Assembly: GCF_019097595.1 (NCBI RefSeq)
Contig: NC_080722.1
Span: forward strand, 17,588,630-17,652,629
Reading direction: 5' to 3'
Length of the DNA: 64,000 nucleotides
From: Hemibagrus wyckioides
Lineage: Eukaryota > Chordata > Actinopteri > Siluriformes > Bagridae
Part shown: piece after piece, positions 12,901 to 26,900 of the stretch
Numbering within the stretch: position 1 is the stretch's first letter
Layout: each line of letters begins with the position of its first letter
Position numbers and translations under genes: made by a program
The notes under the pieces: model-generated
The model's input: the letters and a program-made list of their open reading frames with translations, nothing else
Databases searched by the model: none
Told to the model about the DNA's origin: nothing

Positions 12901-15900
12901 GTTTTATCAGAGCCATCCAGAATTTTGCTCTGCAGAATATTCGCCAGGTGCTGTTCGAGGTATTCTTTTACTTCATCAAAACTGAGAAAATGTGACACAT
13001 ATATATTAACTTTATGCAGCAATATCTAAAATGTTTTTGGTAAATTATTGCAATGAGCAGCTGGCTAACATATAATCACTGAGCAAGAAGCATTCGGTAA
13101 TTCATACATATCCGAACATACCTGTATTTGAGGAGGAGTTTAAGCACCATAGATCTTATAACAGGATTTCTGTCCACGCAATCATTGAATGGTGAGAGAG
13201 CTTTGGTATGGATATGACTGTGTGCTGATAGAGAGGACAGGAAATACATCTTACTACCATTGGCAGTAACATATATTACTGTATGTCCTATTGTACATAT
13301 ATGTATATGTGTGTTTATTTACAACAGTCATACAGTGTAGCTTACCTTGAGATAAGGAATCTGGCTTTGCCTCAACCATGAGGAAGGACAATAGGTGCAG
13401 AATGACACCTCTGGATGGAGGAGAATTATCCTTAAAACAAACTGTGGACACTACCTCTATAAAAAAGGCATTGCACCGCTGTCTGAACTGGGCGTTTAAT
13501 TTGAGACCAGCTCTGAAAAATCATCATACACAGATAATTACATGTAATAGATCTGATAATGTCTGAGCACAAATAAATATATAATTGGAACTAACTTATT
13601 TAAAACTACTGTTGTTTTAAGCCATGAGTGTAGAAACAGAGACCTACCGAACATCCTCAGAGACCTTCTGCTCAAAGTCGTCTGGCACAGGTTGTGTACA
13701 CAGAGCACAGAACATCTGGCCTGGAATAAGCCACCGTCTGATGCAAGGCTGGCAGAAGATATGATTGCATGGCAGTTCCACAGGGTCTTGAGGTTCTACC
13801 CTACATATGGGGCACGTCTGGTGGCCAAACCTTTGTTGGACAGGGATTAAATGCATTAAAATAAGACTTAAAAAAGAGACTGAAAATGACAGGTCAGAGG
13901 AGCATCAGTGGACATCTTACCTGAATATGAGATCAGTCGCTGCTTCCTTACAGGATCTGAGTATGTCAATCACACCCACAAAGGTTTTCTCCAATTTCAT
14001 GTCTGAACTTTTCTCAAGCACCTGTGACAAAAAATGAGAAGTAAAAACAGTGACTTAAACATTACTTACTCACATTACTTACTTATGTATTTTACATTAC
14101 AATTAGTAAGTGATAATTTGTATAGAATATCTTTGCATGTGTAGAACCAGCTAAACAGTTACTGCCTGTACGTCATCATAGATGCTACAGACAGTCTGGG
14201 AGTTGACAATGCTGCTACTGGTTTAAGTAACACACAAAACTGATTTGTCTTTTCGTCAGATTTTGCAGTAATAAATAGATGTTGCTATATTGTTATAATA
14301 ATTTATAAGGATCATGTTTTCATATTACTGAGTAAGAAATGTTTTGCTGGATATGTGTGTGTTCTGCTGATAAACAAGTATAGATCCTCACCTTCCCTAG
14401 GTTTCGAGCGCCCTCCATAACCAGCGATTTTAGCCTATCGTCTTCAGCCTCAATATCCAACAGTACATGCTCCACAAACAGAGCCAGGGTGAAGATACGT
14501 CTCCATCGATTTCTGGCACACACATTATAGGTATAATAAGTGCAAGTAGTGTAAGAAGAAATTGGAAATATTGATGACTGTACTACTAGTTATAACGCAC
14601 AATGTTTTATAAAAATAAAAGAACATTGTTATAGTAATAATGAAATTTAGTTAACTTTAATAATAATAATAATAATAATAATAACAGAAATCATCCAAAC
14701 AACACTGTGCTGAAGAAACTATATAATGAATCATCACTAATGACTAGATGAAAAATTATCACTAGAGAACAAAGCAGTTGCAAATTGGAAGTGATTGTCC
14801 TGTTGAAACTTACTGGATAAGCTTCACCATTTCACGACTCCTCTCGCCGTACTGCTTAAGGCTCTGTTCTGAACACACCACTTCAATAGGGACTTGAAGT
14901 TTCATCACCTGCTTCAGCCAGTGTTTCTGGAGGTCCTGGGTCAATTCCTGGAACTCAATGTGCTCCAAACACGCAAGAGCACCAAACACATCTAAAACCT
15001 TTAAAAAAAATAGTACATATATTTTAAAATAATATATAGCCTGGAAGAAATATCAATTCATATTATATGTCATTATAATGCCAACAGGAAACATAATACA
15101 CAAAATTATCTATTGTTACAGACACTGTTATATGTTAGTAAATAAAAGAACAACTAATTATCATCTACACAGTATAATGATATTACAGTAAAGAATAAAC
15201 CATGACAGAGGTCTTATTGAGAAAGTTGAAACTAGATACTAGACAATACCATTTCAGTTGTTTGCATCACATGCGGATTTCCTTGTAAAGACAGGACCAC
15301 TTGAGGCAGGATGGATATCATCCTGGAGAAATTCTGCAGTCGTTTCTGGAACTCGTGATAAGCGGAGTGGACCAGTGGCAAGGAGAGTTCATTTTCCACT
15401 GAGCTGCCTCGCCTCCTGCACAGCTCATGCACACAGCTTGTCATGGCTGCACACAGCAACTAGAAGAGCCAATTATAAAGTCACTATATAATATAATATA
15501 GTTTATATAAGAACAGTTTAACCTTACAGAATGTGTTATTAACATCTATTAAAAATAATAAAACCTAAACACTGAATAAGCTTACTTGTTGTTCACCAAC
15601 AGATGACACTTTCATCGTTAAAGCAACAAAATCTTGAAGATATCTTTGGAAAAATTCTTTCTGCATTTTTTTGTCCACACTTTCAAAATATTCGCCTAGA
15701 ACAGTTCGCTTGAAGACCTCCTCAAACTGCTTGTGGGATTGATCTATGGGGAGGGAAAAATCTCTGTTTATAATATTGTTAATCACTTAATTAGGAACAC
15801 ATCCACATTTGCTCATGGAATTATCCAATCAGCCAAACAAGTGGCAGCAGTGCACAGATTTTAGGCATTGTGTTTTCAGCATTCAATAACTTTAAGATAT

Positions 15901-18900
15901 GATACATATGAAAAGACAGTCACCCTCTTTCTGTAAGGTGTGCTCCCAGAGGTCATCTAACAGATCTTTAATCCTCCAGCTAAAGGGCATAGTGCAGGAC
16001 ATAGTTCTTCCTCCGGACATATGGCTTTGGATCTGGATGGTCTGTGGCTCAGAGCTATGCACAAACATTTAACCTTTTTGTAAATTCATGGCAGTGATAA
16101 CAAGATGTACAGCACTGATTTGGTAGTTTAATTAACATACATTTATACAACACAGTGAATAATTAAGGTGACTTACATTTGCCTAGTTTGGATGTATGGT
16201 ATATCCAGCACTGCTTTGTTGTCAAAAATGAGAAGCCATAGATTTTTTACTTCATCCTCGCTGTTTGTGTCAAGCAGAAGGTCCAGATTGCAGTTACGGT
16301 CGATGACAGAAATCAGCTGTGCCAGGAAAGGAATGATCACTGCCTGTACTCTGCGCCACAGGGTGTGTCTATCAACAAATATTCACAAAAAAAGCATTAA
16401 AATTAAAACAGTACTGTACATTAAACGTGTAATCACAAATAAAACAGTTGCTCTATAAGTAAAATGTGACATTCATAAAAACATTCTGTTCCTCAACAGT
16501 GTGTGCTTACTTAAAGGTTCCTCCCTCTTGTAGAGCATCAATATTTAATGCTTCCCTGGACACCCAGTTTTTCGGCATATCAGCATTCTCCTCACGAATT
16601 TTCAACAAGAGATGAAGACGCGTTTTCAATATCTCCATGAACATAACTATTACATAGGAGAAAACATTCTTTATTAAAATGATGAAATTCCTCACCAATA
16701 TGCAACAGAAAACCAGCTAAAAAAAAGAAAAGACAAACCATTCAGTTGGTCGCTGTTGTCTAAGAGTATAAGCAAAATGTCCACCCTTCTTGTGCTAAGA
16801 GTTCCTCCATCTTCAACATCCCTTAGCATGCCCACAGAACTCTGGATACAACTGCGCAGCAGTGCTGTTGTATCAAACACTTTCTCCAATGTCTAAAATA
16901 CAATTAGTGATGATATAGCCTTGATTATGGCTTAAACAAATAATGAATACTATTTATTACAATGATGCTCTACTTACTGAATCATCAGAATGTTCTTCTG
17001 TAAGAACAAAACAGCAACAAATACAACAATTAAAGATTGAAGAATCTTTTTAAAAAAAAATTAAAGAAACTTTCATATTCAAATTATGATTCTGAACATT
17101 TCTATGGAATAATACCAGAAGTTTCGTTTGTAGTTTCCTCAAAGAGCTCACAAATAGATACATTTCTCAGATTCCGGACATCTGATACAATCTCTTGAGA
17201 ACTTCTGAGGTCATCAATGTGAACTGACATCCAATGCCCTATAAAAAAAGATGGGTATAATTTGATTTGATATAATACACTCACAAAAGTGTCCATATTT
17301 ATATATGCATCAGATATATCTACTTTGTTAATCTACAATTTTAGCAGCTCTGACAGCTTTAGCTACAAGGCAGCTCACTTGTTTATATTTACATACTTTA
17401 TAATATGTTTTAATTAAACCAAGGAGTTCAGTTTGAGACCAAAGAACCACTGTCGACTGAATATTTTGACTGCTTGTCTATTCTCATTGTGGTGTTTAAA
17501 AGTGTTCCACTGATGGAGAGAGGAAGGTTTAAAAACTATGCAAATTAAAGTCTATTGAGATTATTAACGTAATAATGTGAGCACTGAGTAAATGTTTCAA
17601 CATGTTTAATAGTAAATATTAGGTAAAAATAAATTAACCTCCATGAAATCCAGTGTAGAAGGTTCCACCCTCCATTCTTGGTAGTTTGATGATGAAATAC
17701 ACAAACACCCTGCATTCATCTACTTGTTTAGATCGGATGATTTCATTCATGGATGAGTACCTGCATGGAAACCCAATAGTTTTTTACAATTAAACATATT
17801 AATCTCTCTGTGTAGTATATGGTAATCAGTATATGTCAGGCAATATACCACATACCTGGCAGATGCAAGAAGATTTGCACTTGCTGAATCATCCCCAAAA
17901 TCCATTTGAACTAGAAGAATCTTATCTGTACACTGTGTGTCTAGGAACTGCCTGAAAAGACCATTCCAAAACAAAGAACACCAATAAAAAATAATATTTT
18001 TTTTCTTTTTGGTATCTAACCATAGTGGGTAATATTATCCATAGTGAGTGGAAATAGCTGAGGGACAAATTTATACCTTATTTTTTTGAGGAAGGAAAAT
18101 TCTGTCTCAAACTGTCGCAGTGACAGGAGATCAATGTTGTTAATCCCTGTTTTCTGCTTAAGCTGCTTAATATCTGCAGCAGTCAACAACCTTGAAAAAG
18201 TTGTAACCTTCACAAAGCACATAAAACAATAGTGAATATTCTTCACTAAAACCCATTTTTAAATAAAATAAAATATAGCACATGGAAAAAATGGAAAATC
18301 CTACCTCTGTAAAAATGTATTGGCTCCAATGTCCCTTTGGGATATGAAAGGCAATGAATTCTGCAAGAGAGTGGTGTTTCTGTTCCTTAAAGTATGTACT
18401 GAACAGTTGCTCTGTCTCTGCATCTGGCAAATCGGTATACTCCAACCGTACCACAGAATCTGGGGTGGCACAGTTCAGTAACACATGCTTGGCTTCATTT
18501 AACAGTAGGTTTTGGACGTCCGCATCCTCAGTTTCATCTCTCAGTTTCTCCACTACTTGTAGTATCACAGAGGAACAAGTATCCGAATGGTAACCAATGA
18601 AAACATCTTGAGGCAAGTATTTGTGTGAACTGGAATGCTGACTTTTTGAAGCCACAAATCGTTCGACCCAGCTCTGTAGTTGAGTGACAGTTTCTTTCTT
18701 ACTATTCATTAGGACACTGTTGAGGTCAAGGTAGTGTTTTTCGAGTCTGTTAATTAATGGAATGGGGAATTGTTTGTAGACCACGTCTTTCTCCTCAATG
18801 ACAATAAGTCGGAAGTTTTCGTGCACTCTGCACTTTACACGGTGTGTCCCAAGACCAAGATCAACATATTTCTGACCACCCAGGAAAACATAGTACTGGT

Positions 18901-21900
18901 TTAATGCATCATAGAGACTTTCGTAAAGATTTTGAAGGTTCAAAAGCACAACAGTCTGGCCAGTTTCCATGCAGATCTTCACACGGTTGATATTCTTACA
19001 GACTTGTGTGTACTCCTGATCTTTAGGAAAGCTTGAACCAAAGATGATCTCTGGAAGATTGTTATCCATGAAGATATTTTGCTGAAGAATTTGAAGGCCT
19101 GCAAAGTTCTTGGTTAGTATAAGAAGGTAGCGACAGTCCTCATTCTGAGCTTTGCCAGTGATGTTTTGCCTTACCAAATTGATAGTACTGAGATTGTCCA
19201 TGCAAGGTTTTATGTGAAGCTTTTTGGCAAAGATTTTCAAAGCATCCACGTTATCTAAGCCACTGAAATTTCTCAAGACCGCATGAACAATTTGCTCTGC
19301 AGAAGGATTAGAATCTTTGGAAACACCATATAGCATCTTGATTAAGCTGTAGTAATCACGTAATCCAAAAAATCCTTTGTCTTGTGTGCTGCAGATTTTT
19401 AGGTAGGCAACTGCCAAAGGCTGGAAAAGATGCTTGATGTTTTCCAGAATGACTGGTTGCAAAGAACAAATTCCAGTGGCTGTTTCAATGAGTTCATTCT
19501 CATCTGGGTCCCCTCGGGAGACAAAGATTCCCCTATTCATTTTAGCTGGATCCAAAGCCCAGTTGGAGATGCCAATAAACCCAACCTTTTTATGGGGTAG
19601 TGGGTCATCATCAATGCAACCTTCTTCCAATAAGGGATGAAGGGTTTTGAGAGGCATTTTTGGGGAGTCTTCAGCTAGGCCTATCTCATCTAGCACAACA
19701 ACAGAGACATACTCTTTTAGATTTTTCCCCTCTTGAAAACGAGCACACTGTTTAAATGTGTTAATGATTCCCTCTGCAGTTGAGTGTGGACTGCATTGGT
19801 AGGATGTTAGGTGAATCTGTTTTAATTTCCTGTACAGTTCAGAGTGTGCAGCTTGGCCTTGCATTGCATCTGCTACTAAGGTCTTTGCCAGAGACTTTGA
19901 GCTCCCAGGCTTACCAACTAAGAACAGTGGAATTCGCAGTTCAATGGACACCACCATCATGAACACATTTTCTTTCAATGCCTTATTTTTAGCAATTGTA
20001 CCACCTAGGGGTACATCATGAAGAAGAAGGTCTTGTATTTGAGAGATTTCTTGCTTTACTTTCTGGGATTTGTTGTAGCTTGGAAAAAATTTGCAGAGTT
20101 TTGTCCAAAATTCCTTTTTCCGCTCCAAGCATGCATGATAGCACACTGCCACTGCCATCAACAGAGCCCATTCAACAGGATCTTTGTCATCTAAAGAGAT
20201 TGTTTCACCAATACCACGCTTTGAGTGTTTTTGTTTCTTCTTCAAAAACTCTCCCAACTCTTCAAAAAACATTTTGGAATTGGTGTAGAACCATGCAAAT
20301 ACTCGCATGCAACGTTCAACATCTCTTAAACTGACAAAGCTACATTCATCTTTGCTCTTCCGCATGTAGCACTGCGATGCAGACAGGACATCAGTCATCA
20401 GCTTGATGTAGTCTTTATTAACTGAATTGTTTTCAACTACACTCTTAACAATTTGATGAATGTACATCTTTTCTGTGTTGTCATCAAGCTGCCCAAAGTC
20501 CCACACTAATGGAACCATACTTGGGGGCAATGCATGAACTCTATACACCAGCTGACGGAGAGGAATAGAGCCCAGTTTATCTTGTGTCTGATTAGCTTTC
20601 ACAATGTATCCCAAACCTGCTCCTTCCAACCTTTCAATCATCTCATCTGAGTGTTTTCTGTAAGGATTGCAAGCTGCGATTACCTGTAGACCAATTTGGG
20701 GTTTAAGTTTTTGCCCTTGTACAGAATTGTCACAAAGCACTTCTTTCAGACAGCTGATTGCGTCAGTAGTATTGGCTTCATCAAAGAAAATTACTGAATC
20801 AAGGTCATGTTTCTCTTTATTCAAGGATGCAATGGTCTCAGCTTCTTGTACTTTTGTGTAAATGTTATCAGGAGTTGTTCCACCATGAACCTTTACCAAT
20901 TTCATATTGTCTGCTGGGATTCCACTTCTTTGAAGCTCACACATGAATTTGATAAGTCTTGTCTTTCCACAACCAGTTTCCCCCATGATAATGACAGGAA
21001 TGCCACATCTAAACCTCATGTGAATTGCCATCATCTTTAAAATATTGTCCATAGTGAGCTGGTAGGTCTCATCAGGATCTAATGCCCATTTAACACCAAG
21101 AACACTGCACAAATTCTCAATTTTGTCACTTCTCGGCAAGTCATCAAAATTAATGTTAAAAGGGACCTTGTTATGCTGGAGACCAGTATAGAGCATCTTT
21201 GTCATAATATTCTTTCTTATGACTCTGTTAGTCACTGGATCAAAGGCATCAACACCATTCTCATTATTTAACCTGAGGTGGAATCCTATGAAGGTCATGG
21301 TTTCATGGTCATCATTGAAAAAGATGTATGGATGGGGCTCTGTCTCCCATCTCTTCCTGATGCGAAATGGAGCCAGATCTTCCTCGTTAGCATCAGTTAG
21401 GTCTACTTGCTGTCTTCCGAGACTTTGATCCGAAATGTTTAATGATGGTGTCGCAAAGTCTTTGGCCATTAAAATCATGAAGTCAACCACAAATTTTCTG
21501 AAACCTCTCAGAGTGTCTCCAACTATGTCCATGTTGCAGAAAATAGATGTCTCACAATCTTGTAACTGAAGGTTAAGGAACCATGCAAAGTTCCTCAACT
21601 CTGCCCATGATGGATCAACAATTCCACAGTAAAAAAACAACATCTGAAGGCATTCTGTATGGGAACCTTCAACTCCACTGAAGGTGAAGTTGTCAAGGTC
21701 AATCCCTTCATGAAAGCGCTTCAAATACTGATAAGGCCTCTGATAAGCCTCACTTCTGAAATGCTCGTCATCCATAAGTGGATCTTCAAACTCAAAGCTA
21801 GGATCATCTGTTACTCTCATTTCCAGTTCCAAAACTTCTTTAGGTGGTCTGCATTGCACTTTAGGGAAAACTTCAGTGAATGCTGTCTTTGATTCCTGTG

Positions 21901-23857
21901 AATGAAAATATATTAATATCATAAAGGCGCTCCTATTTCAAAACAAAGTATTGAATAATTTTAATAATTAAGAAAAAAATAGTAAAAAAAAAACAAACAA
22001 AAAAAAACACTTACTGTTCTTGAAACAGATCTTCGAAATTCTGTGGTGTGTTCTAACATCTCAATGACATACAAGTGCTGGCTGCTACGTTTCCACATAC
22101 GTCCTTCAGTATCCATTAGATAGCCAAGTACTAAGAGTTTAAATAAAAACTCATGCAATCCTTTTTGCACCTAAAAAAACAGAGCAATTAATCAAAATAT
22201 TTACATGTAAATATTTTGCAACCATTCTTTCTGAGTTTCATAGAACTAAATGCTTACCGCTGTTGTAACATCAATATGAAAGATCACAAGTCCATTCTGG
22301 TTTTGTGTGTTAAGCAGTGAATGAAGGATAACACTTTCATTAACTACAGGCTCAGTTAAGCGAATGCACTTAAGATTTGAAGTTCCAGGTCTTTCGTATG
22401 CCTCAAGCCTTTCATAAAGCCTCTGAACATACAAGGATTTTCCTGAAATAACCAGCAAAATATTTGGATGTTTTTATTCAATTTTACAAAACTATATTAA
22501 ACTAATGATGAACAATTTTACAGTTTTCTATTACTCACCAACTCCTGCTCGTTTTGATGACACAATTCCAACACATTGTCTGTCTTTGAATACAGTAGCT
22601 GCGCTAGACTGTTCTGCTGGCACTGTATAGTGTCTGCAAAGATACATTTGTAGTCTCTCTAAGGATTCTCTTGGCACTATGTGCAGCTTGTAATGACTAA
22701 ATGCTGAAGGGATGTAAGCATGTTCTTGCTCCAAACTACAAATAATCACAAGTTTGTAATCCTTTCTTGATCCAGAATGAAGTTTGTGAAACAACTGCTC
22801 CACAGCATAACTGACTTCATAACTCAAGAGATCAGCATATAACAGGGTGTAGATCTTCTTGCTGATATTTCCAGCATCAAGGCAACGTCTTAGAAAAAGT
22901 TCCACATGCTCGCACGGAGTGGTTGAACTGCACAGTAGGACTTCATCGTATGATGGCAGTGGGGCATATTCGCTGGCAGAGTAAACACTGATACAAGTTG
23001 TCAGGATTTCTTCTTTAGGGCAAACTATGAGATTGGGACGACCCAACATCAGCCCTTTTGGCAACTCTCGCCTAATCATATTCTGTTCTTCATCTGGGTG
23101 TAAAGACATGAAATCTTCTTGGTCATCCTCTTCCTCATCATCCTCAAAATTCCACTTATTGTTCAGCCTCTCAAGAAGTTTCCCTAACCCTGAGATATCC
23201 AGTGTATCTGGCAGGAAGGTCTTCATATCTGTGATATACTTATCCCAAATGAAATCTAATTTACCTAATCCAAAATCTTTGTCAGAGACATCTTGCACAC
23301 TTATATTTAAATCCTCCTCAGATTGTGAATCTTGAAATACAAGGTTCCATGTTTTCCACACAGTAGATGTAGAACACTTGGGGTTGATAAAAGACAGCAT
23401 CATCAATGCACACTCATCTAAGTCTTCATTTAAATGTTTCAAAGACAGCTGTTCACAAAGATAGACAATTTGCTCAGCGGTGTAATAATTGAGGAAGTAG
23501 TTCTCAGACCTCTGTTTTTCCATAAACTTCCTCCAGTCACTTAGGTACCTTTCCATTTTTTTGCAAAGTTTGGGTAGTTGTTCAACAACATTACCATCTA
23601 TTGCTATTTTTTCAGGAATGCTACTCAAATTAAAGGCTATACTAATATTTTGATTGGTGAGATGATCCAAGCAGTTGATTTTTGCTTCCCAGTGCCTGAA
23701 TAAGGGGTTTCCAGCAGAAAGAAGCTCAAGAAATATCCCAGCTAGTCTCTGAACATGGTCAAAAACCTTAGGAACAAAGAGAAAATTTTATGGCATCAGA
23801 GGCAGCCAACAAGCAGCTCCTAGGCGTGACAAATATCTGACAAAGGCAAACATATAT

Positions 23858-23932
<75 letters not shown>

Positions 23933-26900
23933 TAGATATATAGATATAGATATAGATATATAGATATATATTTTTTACCTCAGTGAAATATTCAACCTCA
24001 TTGTTGTGCTCCGCCTTCCCAGACATAAGCATGAGTTTGTTTTGTAGATCTCTAACATCTTCTAAAGAATAACAGCGTATCTCCTGTTCTTTTCCATGTC
24101 CCTCAGGAACATAAAGTTTTAGAGCAGTTTCCATGTTGATCTGTTAAAGAAAATGTATTTATGTATATATGTCCAAATATATTTATAATATTCCAAACAC
24201 TGCATTTAATTAAACACTTTGTTAAAAGAAAAAAATGCAACCCAGTTAAAAGCAAATAAATGCATATTCATATTCACAAAGTAACATAAATATAAACCTT
24301 TTTCTGGTTTTGTGCAGTGATGGAATACACTCCTCTTTCATTTATGGCTGTGGCAAAAGAAAGGGAGGACAATTCCACCGAGCCATGACTCTCCTTCACT
24401 GACTTTAGCCAATCCAAGTGTCGAGCAGTATCTCTCTGTTTAGAAACAGTAGATGAAATGCATAAATTTCTTAAATCCAAACATATATGATGGTATTTAC
24501 AATTCTATTCAATGACTGACCCATAAGCAAAGAAATCTCTGACTTTGTAGCATTTTATTGAATTTACTAACTTTATTATTATTGTTGACTGATTATTAAC
24601 TTTTGAATTCAAAATACTTTTAAATTATATTGTGATGTACATGGTTTCACACTGATTTCATATTACTTTCATATTCCATAATATGTTAATAACATATTTA
24701 TTAACTGAAAAAGTCAGATAATACTTAGAAACCAATGAAGGTATTGATTTACTACAAACACAGGCAGAGCACATATTTCCCATTACTGGCAACACAGGCA
24801 GAGCACATATTTCCCATTACCGGCAAAAGTAACCTAAAAAAAACAACCACATTGCATACCAGCTTTTTTGCAATGTTGCTGTCACTTTCCAGGGCTTTCC
24901 ACAGTTTTTCTAGGGCTTTCTTAAAAGCATCAAAATCAGAATCAACATTTAGCCCATAAAGAATGGAAGAATATCCTTGCACGACATCATGAAAACAGGC
25001 CACGCGATCGACATCCATGGCATTCTCTCCAGCAGAGATTGTTGCAAGATCAACAAACACTATAAGCTGACTGATATCTGTGAATATCAAAGAGTTTTTA
25101 ATAGTTAAAAAAATAGTACAAATTAGTACTAATCTAAAATTATTTAACAATTGAGTGATATCTGATATCTGAGCTCAGATGTAGTAAAAGGTGCAATTGC
25201 TGAACAAAAACCTTGAGATGTAAAAGTAAAAATCTACATTTAAGGCAAAAGACAATAGAAAGGAAAGCTAAGTGAATATGTTTTAGCCAAGTAAATGGAT
25301 TACTTTAAGTTTCATATTTTTAATATAGAAACTTGAGTTCAATATCCAAAATGTATCATGATAGATTTAAAAAGACGGAGAAAAATTCCCATGATTTAAT
25401 CAGCCTACGATTTTACAGTGTACATTATAAACCAGGGTGCAGATAACACATTCCAATTTGATAATATAAATAGATAAAAAATGACACTATCTGTTAGTAC
25501 TGTCTGTTACAGTATAGTATAATGCACTACAGCCTGTTAGTACTGTCTGTTACAGTATATAGTATAATACACTACAGTCTGTTAGTACTGTCTGTTACAG
25601 TATATAGTATAATGTACTACAGTCTGTTAATACTGTTTGTTACAGTATAGTATAATGCACTACAACCTGTCAGTACTGTCTGTTACAATATAATATAATG
25701 CACTACAGTCTGTTAATACTGTCTGTTACAGTATAGTATAATGTACTACAGTCTGTTAATACTGTCTGTTACAGTGTAGTATAATGCACTACAACCTGTC
25801 AGTACTGTCTGTTACAGTATAGTATAATACACTACAGTCTGATAATACTGTCTGTTACAGTATATAGTATAATGTACTACAGTCTGTTAATACTGTCTGT
25901 TACAGTATATAGTATAATGTACTACAGTCTGTTAATACTGTCTGTTACAGTGTAGTATAATGCACTACAACCTGTCAGTACTGTCTGTTACAGTATAGTA
26001 TAATACACTACAGTCTGATAATACTGTCTGTTACAGTATATAGTATAATGCACTATAGCCTGTTAGTACTGTCTGTTACAGTATAGTATAATGCACTACA
26101 GCCTGTCAGTACTGTCTGTTACAGTATAGTATAATACACTACAGTCTGATAATACTGTCTGTTACAGTATATAGTATAATGCACTATAGCCTGTTAGTAC
26201 TGTCTGTTACAGTATAGTATAATGCACTACAGCCTGTTAGTACTGTCTGTTACAGTATATAGTATAATGCACTATAGCCTGTTAGTACTGTCTGTTACAG
26301 TATAGTATAATGCACTACAGCCTGTTAGTACTGTCTGTTACAGTATAGTATAATGCACTACAGTCTGTTAGTACTGTCTGTTACAGTATAAAGTATAATA
26401 CACTACAGTCTGTTAGTACTGTCTGTTACAGTATATAGTATAATGCACTACAGCCTGTCAGTACTGTCTGTTACAGTATAGTATAATACACTACAGCCTG
26501 TTAGTACTGTCTGTTACAGTATACAGTATAATGCACTACAGCCTGTCAGTACTGTCTGTTAAAGTATAGTATAATACACTACAGTCTGATAATACTGTCT
26601 GTTACAGTATATAGTATAATGCAGTACAGCCTGTCAGTACTGTCTGTTACAGTATAGTATAATCCACTACAGCCTGTTAGTACTGTCTGTTACAGTATAT
26701 AGTATAATACACTACAGTCTGTCAGTACTGTCTGTTACAGTATAGTATAATCCACTACAGTCTGTTAGTACTGTCTGTTACAGTATAGTATAATGCACTA
26801 CAGCCTGTTAGTACTGTCTGTTACAGTATATAGTATAATACACTACAGTCTGTTAGTACTGTCTGTTACAGTATAATATAATGCAATACAGTCTGTTAGT

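Noticed and set aside
23820..23978. Frame continuing exon 23 of rnf213 into a Tyr/Ile/Ser repeat
   Set aside because: It is translation of the GATA microsatellite beyond a good GT donor at 23978; exon 24 joins in phase without it.
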